Assembly (NCBI GenBank): GCA_023251415.1
Contig: JAHEYX010000174.1
Coordinates: 1-5,038 of the forward strand
Reading direction: 5' to 3'
Length of the DNA: 5,038 nucleotides
Origin: Chitinophagales bacterium
GTDB taxonomy: Bacteria > Bacteroidota > Bacteroidia > Chitinophagales > CAIODY01
In this document: positions 1 to 5,038 of the stretch, one piece after another
Numbering within the stretch: position 1 is the first letter of the stretch
How the letters are laid out: each line of letters opens with the position of its first letter
Notes under the pieces: generated by a model
Told to the model about the DNA's origin: nothing
Seen by the model: the letters and a program-made list of their open reading frames with translations, nothing else
Databases searched by the model: none
Translations under genes and position numbers: made by a program

Positions 1-957
1 TGATGCCATTTCTGCTGTATTTTGCCGATTCATACAATTAAAATGACCTTTCGGGCATTGATTGAACCCAATTTTGCTGCAAGGTCGGCAATTTAAACCC
101 TGTACTTCCGCTATAACGAATTGATTTCCATTTTCTATTGAATAAAAAGGTGTCATCCCAAATTCCGGAACGGTATTGCCCCAAATTGAAATTATTGACT
201 TTTGATAAGCAGCAGCTATGTGCATAAATCCTGTATCATGAGAAATAACTGCCTTGGCATTTTTTACAATTGCTGCAGATTCATTTAGACTAAGTTTACC
301 GCATAGGGAAAAAACTTGCTTTGAAAACGAGCAGAGTTGATCAGCTTCCAACGCATCTGATTTTCCACCAATCACGACTACTGGAATAGTTAATTGTTTG
401 ACCAACTCTCCCATCTTTTCTAATGGCATACGCTTAGTCGCAAATTGGCCCCCAATAGCATACACCACATAATTTGGCCGATGACTTTCCGGTAAAAGGT
501 TTAAACTATTTTCATCATCTGCGGCAATAAAATAATCCAATCCATTTCCATCATACTTTGCAAACGAACGAACTGTATCCATATATCTTTCAACAATATG
601 AGGCAGGCTTAATTTCTTTTTAAAGCGAACCATCAACCACTTTTGCCAGTTATTTTTATTAAAAGAATAGCTCTTAATACCCAGCCTGCTTTTGATAATG
701 AAGGTTCTCAAATTATGATGTAAGTCAATAATCACATCAAATTTTTCTTCGTTCAATGCTGCAATTAAGTCATTCAATGAATCTGACAAGTAATGAATTT
801 TATCAATATAAGGATTGTGTTGCAGAACAGGTTTGAATGCCACTTTGGTAGCATAATGCAGTTCTAAATTAGGTACTTGTTGCTTTAAACACCGTACCAC
901 CGGGCTTGTAAGCACAATATCTCCTATTGAACTAAATCTTATGATCAGTATTTTCAT
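1..957 (-). CDS. Glycosyltransferase family 9 (heptosyltransferase-like) protein, C terminus cut off by window edge
   Basis: The frame is open from an ATG at 957 to base 1, giving 319 codons with no stop, so the C terminus lies outside the window; family members are usually about 330-350 residues, so little is missing. The N terminus MKILIIRFSSIGDIVL is the classic GT9 start (nucleotide-fold first strand plus the S-x-GD loop). HDTGFMHIAAA at residues 240-250 is the family donor-sugar-binding motif, preceded by VVVIGGK (about 354-334 bases from the left edge) and followed by SIWGNT. Residues 290-308 carry C-x2-C-x7-C-x6-C with CPKGHFNCM, a Cys pattern I recall from Bacteroidota GT9 proteins. 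The family moves heptose or a related sugar from a nucleotide donor to lipid A-core or another surface glycan in the cytoplasm; donor and acceptor here cannot be read from sequence. No alternative start is credible: the frame upstream runs open through the terminator hairpin without ATG, and the next internal Met is near residue 130. There is no Shine-Dalgarno sequence. Confidence 0.93.
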   Translation of the reverse strand, partial: MKILIIRFSSIGDIVLTSPVVRCLKQQVPNLELHYATKVAFKPVLQHNPYIDKIHYLSDSLNDLIAALNEEKFDVIIDLHHNLRTFIIKSRLGIKSYSFNKNNWQKWLMVRFKKKLSLPHIVERYMDTVRSFAKYDGNGLDYFIAADDENSLNLLPESHRPNYVVYAIGGQFATKRMPLEKMGELVKQLTIPVVVIGGKSDALEADQLCSFSKQVFSLCGKLSLNESAAIVKNAKAVISHDTGFMHIAAAYQKSIISIWGNTVPEFGMTPFYSIENGNQFVIAEVQGLNCRPCSKIGFNQCPKGHFNCMNRQNTAEMAS

Positions 958-960
958 GCT

Positions 961-996
961 AAAAAAAAGGCTGACCGAAGGTAATCGGTCAGCCTT
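961..996 (-). terminator. Intrinsic terminator of the lipoprotein gene
   Basis: A perfect 12-bp stem (arms 967-978 and 985-996, AAGGCTGACCGA against TCGGTCAGCCTT) closes a 6-base loop (979-984). Read on the minus strand, the hairpin runs straight into eight T residues, the form of a rho-independent terminator. It starts 19 bases after the stop codon of the gene at 1016-1846. On the plus strand the hairpin is followed by AATATAAAAA, not a T-tract, so it acts in one direction only. The T-tract ends three bases before the ATG of the next gene, which is unusually tight. Confidence 0.9.
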
Positions 997-1015
997 AATA
1001 TAAAAAGTGATAAAC

Positions 1016-1846
1016 TTATTTCTTCTTAATTATATCTGAAGCGCTTTTTGGTTTGTCAGTATTAGGTGTAGCTACTTTTTTAGGCACATCACCAATATGA
1101 CTTTCGCTCGTCTTTTTCACCTCTGGTCTTGGAGCTTCAGGAGCCGGTTGTGGCTGTGGAGCTGGTTGTGGTTTAGCTTTGGCTGCCACTGGAGCTGCTT
1201 GTCTTGAAGCTGACCCGGAAGCAGGTACAACATAATCTTTTGAACCATCTAATTTAGACGCCAATTTGTAATGATTTTCATATTCAGTATTTGATCCATT
1301 GTAATCATCTACATAATAATAGTCATTATAGCCTTCCGCTTTACGGATAACCATTCGCTCTTCTTGATCATTAATACCGTCATAAATTGAAGTTGAAACT
1401 CTTCTCTTTTTTGTTTTACTTGCTTCATCGATTTCTGCTACTGTTGTTTTTTTAGAACTAGTAGTTGAAGCAATTGATGTAGAAGAATTTGTTGAAGAAG
1501 AGGTGGAAGAAGATTTTGCAGCTGTTTTTGCATGACCGTTATCTGGTGCAGCTGATGCTGTGGTGCTTGAACCTGAAGAAGCACTTGACGTTGATTCAGT
1601 ACTTGATTCTGAATTTGTAGCGGCAGTTGTTGTATTTAAACTAGTGTCAACATTACCCGAAGTTGAAGAAAGAAAACTAGTATCAGTAGTTGATTCTCCC
1701 AAACCACCATCTGCTAAACCACTTTCAGTTGAGTCGATAGGTGTAATTTCTTTATTTTTTGAAAATTTCTCTTTAATAAACTTACAACTTCCAAGTCCAA
1801 CAAGGACTGTAAACGCAAGCATGATAAGAGCAGATTTTTTAATCAT
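1016..1846 (-). CDS. Putative lipoprotein with Ser/Thr-rich linker, function unknown
   Basis: A 276-residue protein that I do not recognise as a named family. Residues 1-20 form a lipoprotein signal peptide (MIKK, then a hydrophobic stretch, then LGSC) with C21 as the probable lipidated cysteine. Residues 22-33 are basic. Residues 39-135 are very rich in Ser and Thr and low in complexity. Residues about 144-206 form the most protein-like part: a KTKKRR patch, then a Tyr/Asp/Asn-rich stretch with NDYYYVDDYN near 174-183. Residues 217-241 are Pro/Ala/Gln-rich (PQPAPQPQPAPEAPRP), and the tail is lysine-rich, ending DIIKKK. The layout suggests an envelope lipoprotein with long disordered spacers around a small core; this is inference. 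There is no clear acidic surface-export signal after C21, so inner versus outer leaflet is undecided. It lies 40 bases downstream of the PorP/SprF gene, with a -7 promoter box in the gap and a strong terminator after it, so it may be transcribed alone as well as by read-through. Confidence 0.85.
   Translation of the reverse strand: MIKKSALIMLAFTVLVGLGSCKFIKEKFSKNKEITPIDSTESGLADGGLGESTTDTSFLSSTSGNVDTSLNTTTAATNSESSTESTSSASSGSSTTASAAPDNGHAKTAAKSSSTSSSTNSSTSIASTTSSKKTTVAEIDEASKTKKRRVSTSIYDGINDQEERMVIRKAEGYNDYYYVDDYNGSNTEYENHYKLASKLDGSKDYVVPASGSASRQAAPVAAKAKPQPAPQPQPAPEAPRPEVKKTSESHIGDVPKKVATPNTDKPKSASDIIKKK
1442..1732 (-). repeat. Low-complexity Ser/Thr-rich coding tract
   Basis: This stretch encodes residues 39-135 of the lipoprotein, mostly Ser and Thr with Ala, Gly and Asn. 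The Ser/Thr codons are mixed (TCT, TCC, TCA, AGT, ACA, ACT, ACC), so it is not a simple DNA microsatellite; composition rather than nucleotide repeat seems to be kept. It is probably an extended, disordered linker, possibly O-glycosylated. Confidence 0.8.
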
Positions 1847-1862
1847 GATTAATTATTTTAAA

Positions 1863-1870
1863 CAAATGTA
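1863..1870 (-). promoter_or_regulatory. Bacteroidota -7 promoter box for the lipoprotein gene
   Basis: The minus strand reads TACATTTG, an exact match to the Bacteroidota sigma-ABfr -7 consensus TAnnTTTG, inside the 40-base gap between the PorP/SprF stop (1887) and the lipoprotein ATG (1846). It would place the transcript start near 1860 and a leader of roughly 14 bases. A -33 TTG at the usual distance is not visible; the nearest TTG (1905-1907) is 34 bases upstream of the box, too far. Support is therefore the -7 element and its location only. Confidence 0.5.
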
Positions 1871-1886
1871 TAATGAAATTTTGATT

Positions 1887-2897
1887 TTAGAATTTAGGAC
1901 AGAACAATTTTTTACGTTTATTGTAAACTGTTGCCTTGCTTTGTGGACACCTAATCATATACTGCAAGCCCAATTCAGGTCCGCCGAGGTGATTAGATAT
2001 TACGTGCAATTGCGAAATATTGAAATCATAAGCTAACCCAATAGACAAATTAGCAACATTGAAACGAAAGTAAGCAGTGGCGGCATCAGCTCCAGGATTG
2101 GTAAATCGAGTGCTCATACCGAAGAAAACAGCAGTTTCCCATTTTCCATTATCATCAATTAATACTTTTACTAAAGATCCTACATTCAATTCACGTGCTT
2201 TTTGTTGAGCGCTGTAATGAATCATTGGTATTACGGTAAAGGCATCGGCTGCTTGAATGAAAACTGTAGTGTGGAATTGAAAACGTTTTCCAATAGCATC
2301 ATTAAAATGAGCAAAGGACTGATTAGCACTATTTAAGTGAGTTAAACTCATGCCACTTTGATAGCTCAACCATGAAATAGGTTGATGGTAAAAAACGACT
2401 CCGGCTCCAAAATCCATAAAATTCACACTATTCGTCACGGCTCCAACACCCAATTGGTTTTCAAGTTTAATATTAGAGAGGTCCATTTTCTTTTGCCAAT
2501 TTCCTAATTGCAAACCTCCGGAAATCGTCATTGGTTTTTTCTTGGCTAATATTTGGCAGTATGCAATATTGAAGCCCATGGCTGTAGTTCCGTATTTTAA
2601 ATCACCACCAACATCATTAAAAAAGTTAACACCGGCTCCAATAAAGTTTCCTTTTAATTGGTCTTTTAATAATTGCATATCCAACGAAGCTGCATAGGTT
2701 GAAAAGGCGCTTTTACCTAGTACTGTAGCCCATTGATTACGGTATAAAGCATTCATTCGAACACAGCCGTTAAACTGACCGGACAATGCAGGATTTACAC
2801 TCATTGGATTGAGGTAGTATTGCGCAAAATGATAATCCTGAGCTTTAACTGATGTAAAACCCATTATAAGAAAAGCTAGTATTGCTATTTTTTTCAT
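1887..2897 (-). CDS. PorP/SprF-family type IX secretion system outer-membrane protein
   Basis: A full-length 336-residue protein, usual for the family. Residues 1-19 are a Sec signal peptide (MKKIAILAFLIMGFTSVKA) with probable cleavage before Q20. The family signature follows at once: DYHFAQYYLNPMSVNPALSG (21-40), then YRNQW (52-56). Alternating Gly/aromatic beta-strand segments fill the rest (for example GAGVNFF, MDFGAGVVFY), and the C-terminal part has the typical GLAYDFNISQL (287-297) and GGPELGLQY (305-313). PorP/SprF proteins are outer-membrane beta-barrels; SprF in Flavobacterium johnsoniae is needed for secretion of the adhesin SprB, and relatives serve substrates with type B C-terminal domains. 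Here the gene begins 11 bases after the stop of just such a substrate, so it is very probably that protein's partner and is co-transcribed. No Shine-Dalgarno is seen (leader ATTGAA before ATG). An odd point is a tail beyond the usual last strand, RCPQ...KLFCPKF, with cysteines at 317 and 333 and several lysines. Confidence 0.95.
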   Translation of the reverse strand: MKKIAILAFLIMGFTSVKAQDYHFAQYYLNPMSVNPALSGQFNGCVRMNALYRNQWATVLGKSAFSTYAASLDMQLLKDQLKGNFIGAGVNFFNDVGGDLKYGTTAMGFNIAYCQILAKKKPMTISGGLQLGNWQKKMDLSNIKLENQLGVGAVTNSVNFMDFGAGVVFYHQPISWLSYQSGMSLTHLNSANQSFAHFNDAIGKRFQFHTTVFIQAADAFTVIPMIHYSAQQKARELNVGSLVKVLIDDNGKWETAVFFGMSTRFTNPGADAATAYFRFNVANLSIGLAYDFNISQLHVISNHLGGPELGLQYMIRCPQSKATVYNKRKKLFCPKF

Positions 2898-2908
2898 TTC
2901 AATCAGTA

Positions 2909-5038
2909 TTAACGAATAAGGGTTACATTTCCGGTTAACGTTTTATATTCTCCATCTCCCAAATCTTGGTAATTGATTATATAGATAAATACACCTGAAT
3001 TTTGTTCTACTCCCTTGTATCTGCCATCCCATCCTTGTGTATAATCATTGTTGTGGAAAACGATTTCGCCCCAACGATTGAAAACACGCATGGAGTATTC
3101 ATTTAATGGGACATTAGAAGCAACTCTAAACAAATCATTGATTCCATCATTATCAGGAGTAAATGCATTCGGTACAGTTACAATCGCATTTTGGTATATT
3201 AAACTAATATAAACTGTATCCGGTGAAGGACAGCCTGAGGTGTCTCGTATGGTGTAGAAAATATTGTTTACCGGAGTGGTTATTACTTGAATACCAGTAT
3301 CCGTATTCAATCCTAACTTAGGCGTCCATGTTATTGTTCCCATTCCATAAGCTTGTAAGGTAACCGAATTACCGGCTACTATTGTAGTATTGGGGGTAAT
3401 AATACGTGGAGCTGGTAATACATTTATTGATTTAACCATCACATTACTTGGACCATAGAAATTGAACGATTGCAATTGTATAGTATATACACCAGGAACA
3501 TCGTAACATATATGTGTTGGATCAATTTGAGTACTGGCGGTAGTATCAGAACCGGTAAATGCCCAAACAGAGGTATAAGGAGGTTCTGTACTGATGTTTG
3601 TAATATCAATACACTGACCGGCACACACATTTGAAGGTGCAATAAAATCAGCGTTAGGAGGTAAGCACGAAAGAATCACTACTGTTTTGGAAATGGTAGA
3701 AGGTCCTCCATAGAAGTTCTGTGCTTTTAGTGTTATCGTGAATGTTCCGGGAGTAGAATAGGAAATTACAGGATTAGGTAAATTTGAAGTACCCGGATTA
3801 GCTCCGGTCATAGACCAAAACAATACATTTGGTCCATTTAAGCTAGAATCTGACAATTGTATAGGTGTATTCATACAAAACGTATCAGCAGGGATTCCAA
3901 AATTAGCCACCGCCGGTGCACAATTGTTAATCGTGATTGGAAGAATAAATGGAGCACTGGATCCACAATTGTTAGTGGCTATTAACTGAATATTATAAAC
4001 ACCTGGAGTTGGGTAAAGATGTGTTGGATTTTGCAAGGTACTGGTATCGTTACCACTTCCTGCTGCACCAAATGTCCATTGCCATGAAGTTGGTCCATTA
4101 GAGCTATTATCAAAGAAATTAATTGTTTGATTGTTGCAATATGGAGGATTCAAATTGAAATTTGCCGTAGGTAACGTTTTTACTGTAATTGGCAAAGTGG
4201 CCGTTGTGCTACCACACATATTTGTAGCCACTAATGTTACATTTTGAGTTCCAATGGTGTTAAAAGTAACATTGCCCGGATTTTTACTAGTAGCGGATGG
4301 TGGTGTTCCATTAGGGAACGTCCAACTCCAACTTGTTGGGCTATTAGCACTCGCGTCTGAAAAGTTTATGGCATTTCCTGCACAAACACTTGCGGCACTT
4401 GCATTAATTGAGGAAGACGGAGGTCCAGGTAAAATAACTACACTAAAAGAATAGGTACCACTCGTTCCTGCTCCATTGGCTACAACTAAAGAAATTTGTA
4501 CCGTTGCAGCAGTGTTTAAGCTGGAAGAATAAGTTACTGCTCCGGGATTTTGCACATTTGAAGTTGGCATAGAGGCAATGATACCACCGGTTGCTGAGGC
4601 ATTGAAGTTCCAAGACCAAGTAGTAGGAGAATTAGTACTTAAATCTGTAACAGAAATAGTACTTCCTGAACAAATGGTATCATTAGGAGATACACTGAAG
4701 TTAGCTGCAGGGATAATACAGAAAATTGTATCAACTACTGTAGCTGCGGATGCTGCGCTTGTACAGCCATTTACCGTATGCGTTACAGTGTAACTACCAT
4801 TTTGAGCGGCATTGGTGGCAGGTATAGTAGCATTTTGCGAAGAACTGGTGAAGCTATTGGGGCCGCTCCAGCTCCAAGTTCCGGCTGCCGGAGAACCATT
4901 TGGATTAGCTGTTAAATTACAAGGTTGTCCTTGACAAACAGGGCCATTGTTGGAGGCTATTGGGGTAGCAGGTATCGGGTAAATATGAATTGGTGTGCAA
5001 ACGTTTGCGCTATTACATCCTGCAGTAATATATTGATG
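2909..5038 (-). CDS. Multidomain PKD/Ig-like surface protein with type B (gliding motility-associated) T9SS C-terminal domain, N terminus outside window
   Basis: The frame is open from the right edge to a TAA at 2909-2911, giving 709 visible residues; the Met at 4570 is internal, since 156 in-frame residues of the same repeat architecture precede it. Counting from the edge: Ig-like domain about 21-101 (with NLTANPNGSP and GTWSWSGP); five PKD-like repeats at about 111-203, 207-290, 291-373, 377-458 and 462-541, marked by SW-x-W-x-F cores (TTWSWNF, TSWSWTF, TSWQWTF) and by PGVYNIQLIATN-type ends; a second Ig-like domain about 543-614; and the sorting domain 616-709 with VPNAFTPDNDGINDLF, VFNRWGEIVF, WDGRYKG and GVFIYII. 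Type B domains direct export through the T9SS, and such proteins are commonly adhesins, gliding proteins or enzymes carrying these stalk domains; no catalytic domain is visible in the part seen. It is the first visible gene of an operon with the PorP/SprF gene 11 bases downstream. The N terminus and any functional head are not visible. Confidence 0.95.
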   Translation of the reverse strand, partial: HQYITAGCNSANVCTPIHIYPIPATPIASNNGPVCQGQPCNLTANPNGSPAAGTWSWSGPNSFTSSSQNATIPATNAAQNGSYTVTHTVNGCTSAASAATVVDTIFCIIPAANFSVSPNDTICSGSTISVTDLSTNSPTTWSWNFNASATGGIIASMPTSNVQNPGAVTYSSSLNTAATVQISLVVANGAGTSGTYSFSVVILPGPPSSSINASAASVCAGNAINFSDASANSPTSWSWTFPNGTPPSATSKNPGNVTFNTIGTQNVTLVATNMCGSTTATLPITVKTLPTANFNLNPPYCNNQTINFFDNSSNGPTSWQWTFGAAGSGNDTSTLQNPTHLYPTPGVYNIQLIATNNCGSSAPFILPITINNCAPAVANFGIPADTFCMNTPIQLSDSSLNGPNVLFWSMTGANPGTSNLPNPVISYSTPGTFTITLKAQNFYGGPSTISKTVVILSCLPPNADFIAPSNVCAGQCIDITNISTEPPYTSVWAFTGSDTTASTQIDPTHICYDVPGVYTIQLQSFNFYGPSNVMVKSINVLPAPRIITPNTTIVAGNSVTLQAYGMGTITWTPKLGLNTDTGIQVITTPVNNIFYTIRDTSGCPSPDTVYISLIYQNAIVTVPNAFTPDNDGINDLFRVASNVPLNEYSMRVFNRWGEIVFHNNDYTQGWDGRYKGVEQNSGVFIYIINYQDLGDGEYKTLTGNVTLIR
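2912..3193 (-). other. Type B T9SS C-terminal sorting domain (CHU_C / gliding motility-associated)
   Basis: These bases encode the last 94 residues of the secreted protein. The motif order VPNAFTPDNDG-INDLF, then VFNRWGE-x-VF, then GWDGRYKG, then GVFIYII, then LTGNVTLIR at the extreme C terminus matches the gliding motility-associated C-terminal domain family. It marks the protein as a T9SS cargo and is the expected recognition region for the PorP/SprF protein encoded next. Confidence 0.93.
3416..4708 (-). repeat. Array of five PKD-like coding repeats
   Basis: Five diverged units of about 80-93 codons lie head to tail: about 4430-4708, 4169-4420, 3920-4168, 3665-3910 and 3416-3655. Shared features are a Cys-x-G/N turn near the start (ICSGST, VCAGNA, YCNNQT, FCMNTP, VCAGQC), a Trp-rich core and a G-x-(Y/F/Q)-x-(V/I)-x-L end in units 2-5. 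They have diverged at the protein level and I saw no long identical DNA runs, so this looks like old duplication, not recent amplification. They probably form a stalk on the cell surface. Confidence 0.85.

Noticed and set aside
976..983. TACCTTCG (minus) as a promoter -7 box for the glycosyltransferase
   Set aside because: One mismatch from consensus, inside the terminator hairpin, with no -33 element; kept only as a possibility in the finding on the terminator, not as a feature.
1881..1905. Weak AAATT/AATTT inverted repeat at the end of the PorP/SprF gene as a terminator
   Set aside because: Short, A/T-only and imperfect pairing without a T-tract; not a credible terminator.
1560..2036. 158-codon open frame on the plus strand
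   Set aside because: It lies antisense to the lipoprotein start and the PorP/SprF 3' end, both well supported. Its Glu/Val-rich beginning is the mirror of the Ser/Thr tract, and no motif is recognisable.
3439..3642. 67-codon minus-strand frame
   Set aside because: It is an out-of-frame reading inside PKD-like repeat 5 of the large protein, with no domain or independent start signal.
4570..4570. Met codon at 4570 as the start of the repeat protein
   Set aside because: The same frame stays open for 156 codons to the window edge and encodes an Ig-like domain and the beginning of the first PKD-like unit, so this Met is inside a domain.
3416..4708. CRISPR-like or recent tandem DNA repeat in the repetitive region
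   Set aside because: The similarity is at the amino-acid level in units of 80-93 codons; no short identical direct repeats with regular spacers are present.
4254..4793. Two short plus-strand frames (4254-4454 and 4578-4793)
   Set aside because: Both are antisense to the Ser/Thr/Val-rich PKD-like repeats, whose complement naturally lacks stops; neither has family features.

Overview
The window looks like chromosomal DNA of a gliding- or T9SS-type Bacteroidota. Three things support this. A PorP/SprF-family outer-membrane protein sits next to a secreted protein with a gliding-motility-type (type B) C-terminal sorting domain. A perfect Bacteroidota -7 promoter box (TAnnTTTG) is present. The starts have AT-rich leaders without Shine-Dalgarno sequences. 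The sequence is AT-rich and every gene lies on the minus strand, so transcription runs from high to low coordinates. No RNA gene, mobile element, CRISPR array or integrase was seen.

Layout in transcription order. (1) 5038 to 2909: 3' part of a large cell-surface/secreted protein, open at the window edge, with an Ig-like domain, five PKD-like repeats, a second Ig-like domain and a type B T9SS sorting domain. The frame stays open all the way to base 5038, so the internal Met at 4570 is not the true start. (2) 2897 to 1887, only 11 bases downstream: a PorP/SprF-family beta-barrel protein, the usual partner of such substrates. (3) A 40-base gap with a -7 promoter box. (4) 1846 to 1016: an unrecognised lipoprotein with a long Ser/Thr-rich linker, a Tyr/Asp-rich core, a Pro-rich stretch and a basic tail. 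(5) 996 to 961: a strong intrinsic terminator. (6) 957 to the left edge: a family 9 glycosyltransferase (heptosyltransferase-like), truncated at its C terminus by the window edge; its ATG follows the terminator T-tract by three bases.

How they fit together. The repeat protein should be exported by Sec, then cross the outer membrane through the T9SS, guided by its C-terminal domain and held or escorted by the PorP/SprF protein encoded just after it. The lipoprotein could be an envelope accessory of the same system, but nothing in its sequence proves this, and it has its own probable promoter. The glycosyltransferase probably serves LPS or surface-glycan synthesis and appears to be a separate unit.

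I see no clear new system. The best leads are the terminator set directly against the glycosyltransferase start, the two alternative cysteine arrangements in the PKD-like array, and the unrecognised lipoprotein downstream of the T9SS pair.
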